DNA of 64,000 bases from Fructobacillus sp. CRL 2054. GTDB taxonomy: Bacteria > Bacillota > Bacilli > Lactobacillales > Lactobacillaceae. Numbering within the stretch: position 1 is the first letter of the stretch; every line of letters begins with the position of its first letter. Shown in pieces: positions 15,054 to 22,229 of this stretch. Under the pieces are notes generated by a model. That model saw only the letters and a list, made by a program, of their open reading frames with translations, did no database searches and was not told where the DNA came from. Position numbers and translations under genes: made by a program. The DNA is taken from positions 62,001 through 126,000 of the forward strand of contig NZ_JACOFN010000001.1 in the NCBI RefSeq assembly GCF_028764065.1. Reading direction: 5' to 3'.

Positions 15054-16061
15054 TTAATGAACCGTTTGTCCTTCAAAAATAGTTTCGCCCATATGGTTAT
15101 CCTGATTATCGTCATACATCGCAACTTTCGTTAAACCAGAAGGGTCATCTTGACGAATGATTTTTGCAAATCCCGCAACATCATCTATATAATATTTAGT
15201 TCCATCGTCTACTTGATAAAATGGATAATCGTCAGAATGCTTGGCTAACTTATTTTCAGACATTGTTCCGAATTTTTTACCCCAATAATCTTTGTATCCC
15301 TTTGTTTTTTGACGATCTTCCTTTTCTGAACTAATTTTGGCTGCCGTTTTATCCTCGATTATCTTGTTGTTTCCACCAATAAGTTTACCGTCTTCAAAAT
15401 AAAACTGCCCCTTTTTATCTGTTGAGTAAACTAATACATTCTCCTCTTTTGAATCAGCAGGCCCTAAAATATCTTCCACCTGTTGTTCAGTCATACCCAA
15501 CTTAATATCATTCTTCATATGGTTCTCGATTTTTTCAGTAATAAACCGACTTTGGCCATCAACTAACTTACCATTTGTAAAGTAAAGTGTGCCTGCTTCA
15601 TCACCCTTATAAAATAGTGTGTTTTTTTCTTCCTTTTTTGGTTTCCCAAGAACCTTAATTACTTCTTGTTTGTTCATACCTAACTCAAGATTTTCAAAGG
15701 GGCTATGTGGATATGCACAACACACAAAAAGAAAGGCAACAACAATCAAACCAAAAGCTGAATAACAGATTTTATTATTACACTTCTTTGTACTTTGATA
15801 TCGAATTCCTTGAATAAGTAAAGTAACAATCGCAACCAACATACATAAACTGAAAATAGACATTACAATAATCAGTTTAGTGTTATATGACAAAAGAAAA
15901 TATAGAGAAAAAGCAAGTATTGTCCCAAAAACACTTAACAAAAAGCGCCAACTCTTATACCAGCTATCCCCCTGATTTTTAAGATTACTCCACTCTTTTC
16001 TGGACAGTATTATTCCCGCAACAATCCAAACCAAAAATAAAATAATTATGACCGTATCCAT
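15054..16061 (-). CDS. Membrane protein with two tandem BamE/SmpA-like repeats
   Basis: 335 residues behind AGGAGAAAG. Four hydrophobic segments occupy the N-terminal third (about 3-20, 40-58, 63-85, 103-120). Two similar modules follow: LELGMNKQEVIKVLGKPKKEE...LYFTNGKLVDG (about 125-170) and IKLGMTEQQVEDILGPADSKEE...FYFEDGKLIGG (about 186-232). The pattern LGM(T/N)xxxVxxxLGxP plus a F..GKL strand is the SmpA/OmlA (BamE) fold seen in many Gram-positive lipoproteins. A charged tail of about 100 residues has no known motif. Codon use is visibly more AT-rich than its neighbours, suggesting transfer. Specific role unknown; the repeats are likely extracytoplasmic. Confidence 0.78.
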   Translation of the reverse strand: MDTVIIILFLVWIVAGIILSRKEWSNLKNQGDSWYKSWRFLLSVFGTILAFSLYFLLSYNTKLIIVMSIFSLCMLVAIVTLLIQGIRYQSTKKCNNKICYSAFGLIVVAFLFVCCAYPHSPFENLELGMNKQEVIKVLGKPKKEEKNTLFYKGDEAGTLYFTNGKLVDGQSRFITEKIENHMKNDIKLGMTEQQVEDILGPADSKEENVLVYSTDKKGQFYFEDGKLIGGNNKIIEDKTAAKISSEKEDRQKTKGYKDYWGKKFGTMSENKLAKHSDDYPFYQVDDGTKYYIDDVAGFAKIIRQDDPSGLTKVAMYDDNQDNHMGETIFEGQTVH

Positions 16062-16153
16062 TACTTTCTCCTACACATTATTAAATTAACACCAAGAAAA
16101 GATATTACTACTTCAACTATTACAAAGAAACAACAAATAATCTCATAGCGCAT

Positions 16154-16186
16154 AAAAAAGGCACGACATCTCTGCCGCGCCTTTTT
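16154..16186 (-). terminator. Terminator of tRNA-Ser
   Basis: AAAAAGGCGCG / CGTGCCTTTTT on the minus strand with one G-U pair and T6, just downstream of the tRNA. Confidence 0.8.
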
Positions 16187-16193
16187 AATTTAG

Positions 16194-16281
16194 TGGAGAA
16201 GAAGGGATTCGAACCCTCGCACGCTTTAACACGTCTACACCCTTAGCAAGGGCGCCTCTTCAGCCTCTTGAGTACTTCTCC
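16194..16281 (-). tRNA. tRNA-Ser(GCT)
   Basis: 88 nt, class II tRNA with long variable arm. Acceptor GGAGAAG / CTTCTCC, anticodon loop TTGCTAA (anticodon GCT), T arm with TTCGAAT. The discriminator base reads A rather than the G usual for bacterial serine tRNAs. CCA is not encoded. Confidence 0.93.
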
Positions 16282-16493
16282 AATAACAGATAATACTATA
16301 CCAGATTATCGACCTCCCGGCAAGGAACATCGGCAATCAGTAGCCTTTTGGGGCAGACACTTCAAAGAAGATTTACCCGGTCTTTATGAAATACAGGGTA
16401 TCACTGATTGAAGGAACCAACAGTTGGCTTTCCCATGTAATTTTCCTTTTTCTATACTATAATAGCTATATCGATTACACGAAGGTGGAACTT

Positions 16494-17141
16494 ATGACAC
16501 AACTCGTAACTAGAGATGAAATGCAGGTCATTGAGGCCTACACCATTGACGAAGCCGGCCTGTCAGCTGACGTCTTAACAGAGCGTGCAGCTATGGCCGC
16601 TATGAACGTTTTAGCTGCTGGCCGATTTGACCTTTCAAAGGTGCTAGTTCTAGCCGGATTAGGAAATAACGGTGCTGACGGTGTCGCCTTAGCCCGACTT
16701 TTACATCAAGCTAAGATTCCAGTTACCTTACAATTTGTTGGAAACGTCAACAGAGCAAACCAAGCGGTTAAAGATCAGTTAAAGGCCGCGATGGCCTGTG
16801 GCGTTCAGCGCGCCGAGAAATCCGACTTTAAGGAACCCTCCCTCATCATTGACGCTATCTTTGGAACCGGTTTACACGATGACCTTCCAGAGGGCTTGCA
16901 AAAGATGTTGAAAGCGGCTAATCACATCGATAACACCGTTGTTGCCCTGGATATTCCAACTGGGATTAACGCTGACACTGGTGATATGCACGGAGCTGCT
17001 TTGAAGGCGAAGGCTACGGTTGCCTTTGGCTACCCAAAGGCAGGAGTCAATCGTTCAACTGGTAAAAAAATGTCCGGCCGGGTAATTACCCAAGACATCG
17101 GCCTCATTACACCAACCGATTTCACCTTTTCAATCAAATAA
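16494..17141 (+). CDS. nnrE: NAD(P)H-hydrate epimerase (YjeF_N domain)
   Basis: 215 residues from the ATG at 16494, supported by GAAGGTGGAA 4 nt upstream and TATAAT at 16458-16463. The longer frame from 16386 starts upstream of this promoter. YjeF_N features are DEMQVIEAYTID at the N-terminus, the nucleotide-phosphate loop LAGLGNNGADGVALARLL (about 56-73), IIDAIFGTGL (K+/catalytic Asp region, about 120-129) and ALDIPTGINADTG. It epimerises R-NAD(P)HX to the S form for repair of hydrated nicotinamide cofactors. It lacks the C-terminal dehydratase domain, so the ATP/ADP-dependent dehydratase must be encoded elsewhere. Convergent with rlmH. Confidence 0.88.
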   Translation: MTQLVTRDEMQVIEAYTIDEAGLSADVLTERAAMAAMNVLAAGRFDLSKVLVLAGLGNNGADGVALARLLHQAKIPVTLQFVGNVNRANQAVKDQLKAAMACGVQRAEKSDFKEPSLIIDAIFGTGLHDDLPEGLQKMLKAANHIDNTVVALDIPTGINADTGDMHGAALKAKATVAFGYPKAGVNRSTGKKMSGRVITQDIGLITPTDFTFSIK

Positions 17142-17149
17142 ACTGCAGA

Positions 17150-17190
17150 AAATAAAAAAGAGTCCGAAGCGTGAGCTTCAGGCTCTTTTT
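17150..17190. terminator. Bidirectional terminator between nnrE and rlmH
   Basis: AAAAAAGAG...GAAGC / GCTTC...CTCTTTTTTT inverted repeat with a GTGA loop, flanked by A and T runs, between converging genes. Confidence 0.85.
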
Positions 17191-17670
17191 TTACTTATGA
17201 TAGGGCGATCCAACTTCAATCATCTGCGCTCGGTAGATTTGCTCCATTAACACTAAGCGCATCAATTGATGTGGTAGCGTTAGCAACCCAAAGGAGAGCA
17301 GCAAGTCAGCCCGCTTCTTAATTTTAGGATCTAACCCTAGTGAACCGCCAATAATGAAAGTGAGGGTCCCGTGTCCGGACAGTTTGGCTTGCTGCAAAAC
17401 CTTGGATAACTTTTCCGATGGTAATTGCTTTCCCTCAATCGCTAGGACAACCACGTAGTCACGTTCTCCGATTTTAGCCCAAATCCGTTCACCTTCCTTG
17501 GCCATGATTTCTTGGTTCTCCGCATCAGAAGCCTTTTCCGGTGTCTTTTCATCAGCAAGTTCAATCATATCAACCTTGGCGAAACGTTGAAGTCGTTTAG
17601 CGTATTCCGCAATACCATCTTTTAGGTACTTTTCTTTTAACTTTCCCACGGTAATGACTTTAATTTTCAT
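17191..17670 (-). CDS. rlmH: 23S rRNA (pseudouridine1915-N3)-methyltransferase RlmH
   Basis: 159 residues, full length for the SPOUT family member Rlm[28 protein letters not shown] at the start, [14 protein letters not shown] in the middle, [11 protein letters not shown] (SAM-binding trefoil-knot loop, about 104-114) and the C-terminal [28 protein letters not shown] are the family hallmarks. It methylates pseudouridine 1915 in helix 69 of 70S ribosomes. In streptococci and many lactic acid bacteria rlmH lies close to the replication origin, and here it directly adjoins a DnaA-box cluster. Confidence 0.96.
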   Translation of the reverse strand: MKIKVITVGKLKEKYLKDGIAEYAKRLQRFAKVDMIELADEKTPEKASDAENQEIMAKEGERIWAKIGERDYVVVLAIEGKQLPSEKLSKVLQQAKLSGHGTLTFIIGGSLGLDPKIKKRADLLLSFGLLTLPHQLMRLVLMEQIYRAQMIEVGSPYHK

Positions 17671-17708
17671 TTAAAATTTCTCCTTTTGATTTGGTCTAAG
17701 TGATTTAC

Positions 17709-17932
17709 TTATCCCCGACTTTTGCACTTATCAACAGGGTTATCCACAGTTATCCCCCGTTAATTCAACAAAAAGTGCACTTATAACCGCATTTTGATAT
17801 AGTTATCCACAATTATTCTCTTTTTACACAACTTTTACTCGCAAACTTATCCAAGTATAGAAAGAGCATTAAACCGCGATTTATCCCCCATTACCCTGAT
17901 TTATCCACAGACTTATCCACAACTGTTGATAA
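17709..17932. other. DnaA-box cluster (oriC-like or DnaA-titrating element)
   Basis: Four exact TTATCCACA boxes on the plus strand (17740, 17803, 17901, 17913), TTATCAACA at 17728 and inverted at 17924-17932, and near-matches TTATCCCCG/TTATCCCCC (17709, 17750, 17881) and TTATCCAAG (17847), all within 225 bp. An AT-rich stretch with TTAAAAAAAGTTTTAAG lies to the right (about 18013). This density is characteristic of bacterial origins or DnaA-binding clusters. No dnaA gene is in the window. Confidence 0.8.
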
Positions 17933-18170
17933 GCACATTTGTTCGGACTTGTTCGGGCTAGAATACTTCGGTTTTTCCGGTACGTTTCCGCCAATAAATC
18001 GCATAAACATGTTAAAAAAAGTTTTAAGAGTCCAGATAAACCCGAACGGCCTTTTCATTAAAAGGTCAATGCATAGATTTTACCCCAAAACAAGCGAACA
18101 TGCATTCTAAAATTGGTATAGTTGCTATCCCCTAAAGGCCCTTTTATTTTTTAAAAATTCGTTCAAAAAG

Positions 18171-18202
18171 AAAAAAGCATCGACCGCAGTCAATGCCTTT
18201 TT
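18171..18202 (-). terminator. Terminator of vanY
   Basis: AAAAAGCAT-GAC / GTC-ATGC-TTTTT stem with a CGCA loop and T-run on the minus strand. Confidence 0.8.
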
Positions 18203-18215
18203 GGAATTAAATTGA

Positions 18216-18980
18216 TTAGCGTCCAGCCTCTTTCAAGGCCTTTACATAGGCTTCGAGAGTCAAGTTGTGCTTCACCATGTACTTTGCATTCTTCACGCCA
18301 ACATAGCGGAAGTGCCAAGATTCATAATCGATACCAGTTTCTTTAATTTTACTTTTCGCCTCTGGGTAACGGAGAACAAAACCATAATCCGCAGCATGAT
18401 TAATCAACCACTTTTGTGAATCAAAAGTATCCATTTTAGCCTCTAAGCTAGGATACTTTTCAAAGGCATCAGAACCTGCAATATCAATCGCTAACCCAGT
18501 ATGGTGCTCAGATGATCCCGGTTCCTGCACAACGGCCTTAGTTGCCTTCTCAGCCTGAGCATCTGTCATTCCCTCATCCATGTCATTCTTCTTCACATTA
18601 TCAAAGACTTCCTGCTGATACTGAATTGAGCGGTAGCCAGAAACAAGGACTGTCTGATAGCCTGCGGCACGGGCTCCGTTTTGAAAGTCGAGAACCGCCT
18701 GCTTAATGCGAGCGTCCACGACTTTACCAGAAACTGTAACCTTATCAAAGTTCATTTCAGAAGACAGAGGGTGCCACTTGTTAACAAGGACCAAGTCCCA
18801 GTCTGTAGACTTCACGCCCTTAGGCAAGTCCTTCAAAGACGAAGACGAGTTTGATTGATCGTCTGAAACCTTTGAACTTTCCTGTTGATGTTGGCCATCG
18901 TGTAATGAATAGGCTGCCACTGACCCTGCACCAAGAGCAATCAAAACGGCAAGAGCGACAATGCTTTTCTTATGTTTCAT
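18216..18980 (-). CDS. vanY: D-alanyl-D-alanine carboxypeptidase, VanY/M15B family
   Basis: 254 residues from the ATG at 18980 (GGAGGAGACT upstream; the earlier ATG lies inside this site). An N-terminal membrane or signal segment (about 6-24) and a Ser/Gln-rich linker precede the peptidase M15B domain. Zinc-site motifs SSEHHTGLAIDI (His and Asp ligands, about 164-175) and YESWHFRYVG (catalytic Glu and His ligand, about 227-236) are intact, as is VSGYRSIQYQ. It removes terminal D-Ala from peptidoglycan stems outside the membrane. Without other van genes it is a general wall-trimming enzyme rather than a resistance factor. The start is only 18 bp below a tRNA-Lys terminator, leaving little room for a promoter. 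Confidence 0.92.
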   Translation of the reverse strand: MKHKKSIVALAVLIALGAGSVAAYSLHDGQHQQESSKVSDDQSNSSSSLKDLPKGVKSTDWDLVLVNKWHPLSSEMNFDKVTVSGKVVDARIKQAVLDFQNGARAAGYQTVLVSGYRSIQYQQEVFDNVKKNDMDEGMTDAQAEKATKAVVQEPGSSEHHTGLAIDIAGSDAFEKYPSLEAKMDTFDSQKWLINHAADYGFVLRYPEAKSKIKETGIDYESWHFRYVGVKNAKYMVKHNLTLEAYVKALKEAGR

Positions 18981-18997
18981 AGTCTCCTCCAATGTAC

Positions 18998-19026
18998 AAA
19001 AAAGGACCGGGAATTTCCGGTCCTTT
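18998..19026 (-). terminator. Terminator of tRNA-Lys, abutting the vanY ribosome site
   Basis: Perfect 10-bp stem AAAGGACCGG / CCGGTCCTTT, 6-nt loop, T6 on the minus strand. Its T-run ends about 9 nt before the vanY Shine-Dalgarno. Confidence 0.87.
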
Positions 19027-19030
19027 ACGA

Positions 19031-19103
19031 TGGTCAGTCAGGGGCTCGAACCCTGGACCCACGGATTAAGAGTCCGTTGCTCTACCAACTGAGCTAACTA
19101 ACC
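19031..19103 (-). tRNA. tRNA-Lys(CTT)
   Basis: 73 nt. Acceptor GGTTAGT / ACTGACC, anticodon stem ACGGA / TCCGT around loop CTCTTAA (anticodon CTT), T arm CAGGG-TTCGAGC-CCCTG, discriminator A. CCA is not encoded. Confidence 0.95.
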
Positions 19104-19216
19104 ATGATGTCTTTATCAACAAAAAATATCATACCATGGATTTTCTAGACTGACAAGGGTTTACAGCTGTTTTTTTAATTAATTTTACGACAGATTCTTG
19201 ATATACATTTTATTAG

Positions 19217-19732
19217 TCAGCGAATCTTTTCCAAATGTTGAATTAACCATTCCGGTAGGTCAGTTGAAACAATTTGGTAGAGGTAATCATCAAACTCTAA
19301 CAAAATCTCTAAGTCTTCGAAATAGTTAATCACTTCATCAATGCTATCGTGTAAACCCAGATGTAAGCGCAAGATTCGGCAAAAAATGATTTCATGTCGT
19401 AAACGGTACTCAATCTTTTGTACGTTTTCTAATATACCAGATAGAAATTCCCTATTTTGTTTATTTTCTGAAGCCATCTGTGCCCAATCAAGTAGTCGGA
19501 AGCCCTCAAAAACTTCTTGTCGACAGAGATCCTTCATACTCATGCCCATCGCTGCCAATAATTGAATGGTTGTACTCAATTGCATGTCCGTTTGCCCTCT
19601 TTCGAATTTCGAAATGGCGCTTGTTGATACCTGTGTTTTTTGCGCTAACTTAGCGGCAGAGATTCCCCTCATTTCCCGCATATGACGAATTAATTGGCCC
19701 AGTTTTTGTACTTCTGTAAAGTTCTTGTTCAC
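19217..19732 (-). CDS. XRE/Rgg-like helix-turn-helix regulator (short form)
   Basis: 171 residues. A GTG start at 19732 is chosen because AGGGAGG lies 5 nt upstream; the frame further upstream overlaps the preceding TPR gene. Residues 10-65 form an HTH_3 domain (LGQLIRHMREMRGISAAKLAQKTQVSTSAISKFERGQ). The remaining 100 residues are helical without a named domain. Full Rgg/PlcR-type peptide-responsive regulators carry about 220 residues of TPR-like repeats after such an HTH; this one is short, and two free TPR proteins are encoded just upstream in the same operon. It may sense through those partners, which is inference. Last gene of the ribB-plsC-TPR operon. Confidence 0.8.
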   Translation of the reverse strand: MNKNFTEVQKLGQLIRHMREMRGISAAKLAQKTQVSTSAISKFERGQTDMQLSTTIQLLAAMGMSMKDLCRQEVFEGFRLLDWAQMASENKQNREFLSGILENVQKIEYRLRHEIIFCRILRLHLGLHDSIDEVINYFEDLEILLEFDDYLYQIVSTDLPEWLIQHLEKIR

Positions 19733-19754
19733 TACAACCTCCCTAGTTAACAGA

Positions 19755-20318
19755 TTAGTTCGTATACTCTTTAAAAGTAAAGTTGACCGTTGAATCAATC
19801 CTCATATACAGGACAGCCAGTTCAACTTGTCGACGGCGATTTGCCTGCGTACTTGCTTGAACTTGCAATCCTTGTTTAATAACTGATACCGCCTCTAATT
19901 TTCGACCAACATCATACAAATAGAACGATAGCGACTTGATTGCTATTAAGTTATTCGGATTAGCAACCAGCGACTTTTGGTAATATTTTTCTGCTTTCTG
20001 ATTTTGCCTAAAAAAATGGGCAATCGCACCAGCTAGGTAAAGCGCTCGATCGTTCTGAGGATTAAGACTCAAACTTTTGTAATTATAAAAAACCATCTTA
20101 ACCATCGGTAAAAATTTAGTTAATAAATTACGATTAACCAGCATTTAATGTGCATAGGCGTGCGCCAGTTCATAATATATTACGTCACTTTTATGTTTTC
20201 TTTTTAATTGCACAGCTAATTGAATGGCTTGACGGTGGTACATTCGTTTCTTTTTAACCGAATGTTCCACATTCTCAATTCCCTTTTGATTCAATTCGTG
20301 AATTCTATCAATTGTCAT
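19755..20318 (-). pseudogene. TPR-repeat protein gene interrupted by an in-frame TAA
   Basis: Reading from the ATG at 20318 (behind a GGAGGGGGGG site and overlapping the previous stop as ATGA) gives 57 codons, MTIDRIHELN...ELAHAYAH, then TAA (20145-20147). The next codon in the same frame is ATG (20144) and opens 129 more residues ending NFTFKEYTN. Together they align along their length with the adjacent intact 207-residue TPR protein: its LELGISNARLSLL faces YELAHAYAH-stop-MLV, and its ALEVNANH faces SLVANPNN. So this is one TPR gene with a nonsense codon, or two coupled fragments. Stop-ATG adjacency would allow reinitiation. A sequencing error is possible but would have to be a substitution. 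Confidence 0.8.
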
Positions 20319-20938
20319 GAATTCCCCCCCTCCCTAATCATGTAGTCCTGTTTTTGATTCAGGCGCATTAAGAAAGCCAGCGCCTCTAACTTACGACGTT
20401 GCGACACCTGATCCACGCTTTGTAAAGCAATGGTTTCCTTTGCTAAGACCTCAGCCAAACCATATTCTTTTTGTTTCTGATAACCGCGAATCAGCCAAGT
20501 TCGACTCGGAAAGTGATTAGCGTTTACTTCTAACGCCCTCTCAAAAAAGAGGCAGGCTATGCCGTATTTCTTTTGCTCATAATAAAGTCGCCCAATCGCA
20601 AACAATGTTGCTTCATTCAAACGGTTGATATGAAGGGCTTGACCAAAATTTTTCATGGCTCGTCGCTGATAATACCCACGCTTTAACGTGTTAGGGGTTA
20701 ATAATGATAGACGGGCATTACTAATCCCTAGCTCTAACCAAGCTAATTCATCTAACGGGTTGGTTTGCACATATGCTGTCATCAATAATCGCGCCCGAGT
20801 GAAGTCTCTACTAGGTGGGAGCCTCTCATTCAAAAAATTTCGGATACCTATCGTATTGTAAAAACGGGCAACATCAACGACCGATTGAAACTGATCGCTG
20901 TCGGCATATTCCCCACTCAACTGGGTAATTTCATCCAT
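20315..20938 (-). CDS. TPR-repeat protein
   Basis: 207 residues with repeated helix pairs, clearest at WLELGISNARLSLL (about 66-79), ATLFAIGRLYYEQKKYGIACLFFERALEVNANH (about 109-141) and WLIRGYQKQKEYGLAEVLAKETIAL (about 146-170). The TPR consensus residues (L/Y-G-Y-A-A-P positions) are recognisable. The start overlaps the plsC stop (TAATG), so translation is coupled. It resembles the ligand-binding half of Rgg-type regulators, and the operon ends with a short HTH protein, so a role as adaptor or sensor is possible. No signal peptide or membrane segment. Function unknown. Confidence 0.8.
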   Translation of the reverse strand: MDEITQLSGEYADSDQFQSVVDVARFYNTIGIRNFLNERLPPSRDFTRARLLMTAYVQTNPLDELAWLELGISNARLSLLTPNTLKRGYYQRRAMKNFGQALHINRLNEATLFAIGRLYYEQKKYGIACLFFERALEVNANHFPSRTWLIRGYQKQKEYGLAEVLAKETIALQSVDQVSQRRKLEALAFLMRLNQKQDYMIREGGNS

Positions 20939-21480
20939 TAATTTTTGAGTCTCGAGTGCACGATGTTGACTACCTTTAAATCGAATCTTTCTGGCAGGCC
21001 CAATTGTGACGTCAATGGTAGACCGTCGAAAGCCCCCTTAATACCAAAAGCAATAACGGGAGCACCGGTTATAGTCGCTACGGTAACGGCACCGTCACTA
21101 CCATGCCCTATTAAACCTGTTCTGGTACGTGTGCCCTCCGGATATATCACAACCACATCCCCTTGCTTTAGGTGTTTAACAATTTTTCTCAAGGAAGATG
21201 TCGCATTGCCATCACGATCTAGCGGGATTCCCTGCATCATTTCATGCCACCACTTAGTAAATGGCGTCTGAAAGGCTTCCTTTTTAGTTAAAAAATAGAT
21301 TTTTTTACGATCAATCACGCCCTCTAGTAAGGCTAAGATAATGAAATGGTCCAGATAACTAGCGTGGTTAGCAGAAATGATACTGCCTTCGATATCCTTC
21401 AAGTTTTCTTTTCCCGTTACCCTTCTCAGATAGAAGGTACGAATCAGCCATGAAATGAAGCTTGAAATCCACTTAACCAT
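20938..21480 (-). CDS. 1-acyl-glycerol-3-phosphate acyltransferase family protein (PlsC-like)
   Basis: 180 residues. Acyltransferase motif I NHASYLDHF (NHxxxxD, about 38-46) and motif III IYPEGTRTRTG (about 112-122) are intact, with a hydrophobic N-terminal segment and GAPVIAFGIKGAF near 140. It is shorter than typical PlsC (about 200-240 residues), matching compact lysophospholipid acyltransferases. It overlaps ribB by 8 bp and the TPR gene by one base, inside a five-gene operon that has no other lipid gene. The acceptor lipid is uncertain, and a role beyond general phosphatidate synthesis is plausible given the context. Confidence 0.85.
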   Translation of the reverse strand: MVKWISSFISWLIRTFYLRRVTGKENLKDIEGSIISANHASYLDHFIILALLEGVIDRKKIYFLTKKEAFQTPFTKWWHEMMQGIPLDRDGNATSSLRKIVKHLKQGDVVVIYPEGTRTRTGLIGHGSDGAVTVATITGAPVIAFGIKGAFDGLPLTSQLGLPERFDLKVVNIVHSRLKN

Positions 21481-22096
21481 GGTTTTTTTCCTCCAAAAGG
21501 TGCTTTCTTAAATCAGCGATGGTTATCATTGGCAGCTCCCATTCAATGGCCATTTGACGAAGATATTCTGACCGGGCCATTTGCCCGTCTGGCATTAAAA
21601 TTTCAATAATAACCCCAACCTCCGGGCTACCCGCTAATTTAGCTAAGTCGATGGCAGCTTCTGTATGGCCAGCCCGTTCAAGAACACCACCCGGTTTTGC
21701 AACCAATGGGAAAACATGCCCGGGTTGCACAAAGTCGTCAAATGCAGCCTCTGCTTTTACTAACTGTCGAATGGTTTGTGTTCGGTCACTGACGGAAATA
21801 CCAGTTGTCACGCCAGTTTTAACGTATTCTCCATCGATTGAAACGGTAAAAGCCGTTTGATTGGATTCCGTATTATGAGTCGTCATTTGCCTTAATTTCA
21901 ATTTTTGCGCGATTGCCGCACTAATCGGCGTGCAGAGTAATCCTCGTGCCTTTGTAATCATAAAATTAATATTCTTCTCGCTAATATATTGACCCAGCCC
22001 AATCAAATCGCCTTCGTTTTCGCGATCAAAATCATCTAGTACAATTACTAGGCCACCACTCTTTAACCATTTCACTGCATCTAAAATCTTTTGCAT
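21473..22096 (-). CDS. ribB: 3,4-dihydroxy-2-butanone-4-phosphate synthase (stand-alone RibB)
   Basis: 207 residues, full-length RibB. Catalytic and substrate motifs DDFDRENEGDL (about 21-31), TGISVSDRTQTI (about 99-110), QPGHVFPL and GGVLERAGHTEAAIDLAKLAG (about 137-157) are intact. The enzyme converts ribulose 5-phosphate to formate and the C4 precursor of riboflavin. The usual RibA fusion is absent and no other riboflavin gene is in the window. Instead the gene heads an operon with a PlsC-like acyltransferase, two TPR genes and an HTH regulator. Whether it feeds riboflavin synthesis or supplies another product cannot be said from this window. Confidence 0.9.
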   Translation of the reverse strand: MQKILDAVKWLKSGGLVIVLDDFDRENEGDLIGLGQYISEKNINFMITKARGLLCTPISAAIAQKLKLRQMTTHNTESNQTAFTVSIDGEYVKTGVTTGISVSDRTQTIRQLVKAEAAFDDFVQPGHVFPLVAKPGGVLERAGHTEAAIDLAKLAGSPEVGVIIEILMPDGQMARSEYLRQMAIEWELPMITIADLRKHLLEEKNHG

Positions 22097-22175
22097 AATT
22101 GCCCTCCTTTTTTGCTATTAGTGTATCTGTTTTTATCACCTCTTCTTCCTATATTGCTTATGAGAAACTAAAAAT

Positions 22176-22217
22176 AAAAAAGCGACAAAACCTAAAAAGG
22201 TTTTGTCGCTTTTTTTA
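22176..22217 (-). terminator. Terminator of the fructokinase gene
   Basis: Perfect 17-bp stem AAAAAAGCGACAAAACC / GGTTTTGTCGCTTTTTT with a 6-nt loop and T-run. Confidence 0.9.
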
Positions 22218-22229
22218 ATTGATTTTTTA

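Larger units (their letters stand above)
17671..18215. other. 545-bp intergenic region around the DnaA boxes
   Basis: Beyond the boxes (17933-18170) there is no credible gene. The stretch is rich in A/T tracts (around 18013-18030 and 18143-18160) separated by GC-rich patches such as GGTTTTTCCGGTACG. It ends in the vanY terminator. Confidence 0.6.

Noticed and set aside
17709-17932. Calling the DnaA-box cluster the active oriC
   Set aside because: Strong minus-strand gene bias continues on both sides, including rpoBC and atp, and no dnaA/dnaN is present. Kept as an oriC-like or DnaA-titrating element.
18216-18980. Vancomycin resistance locus
   Set aside because: Only a VanY-type carboxypeptidase is present, with no vanA/H/X genes; such enzymes are common wall hydrolases.
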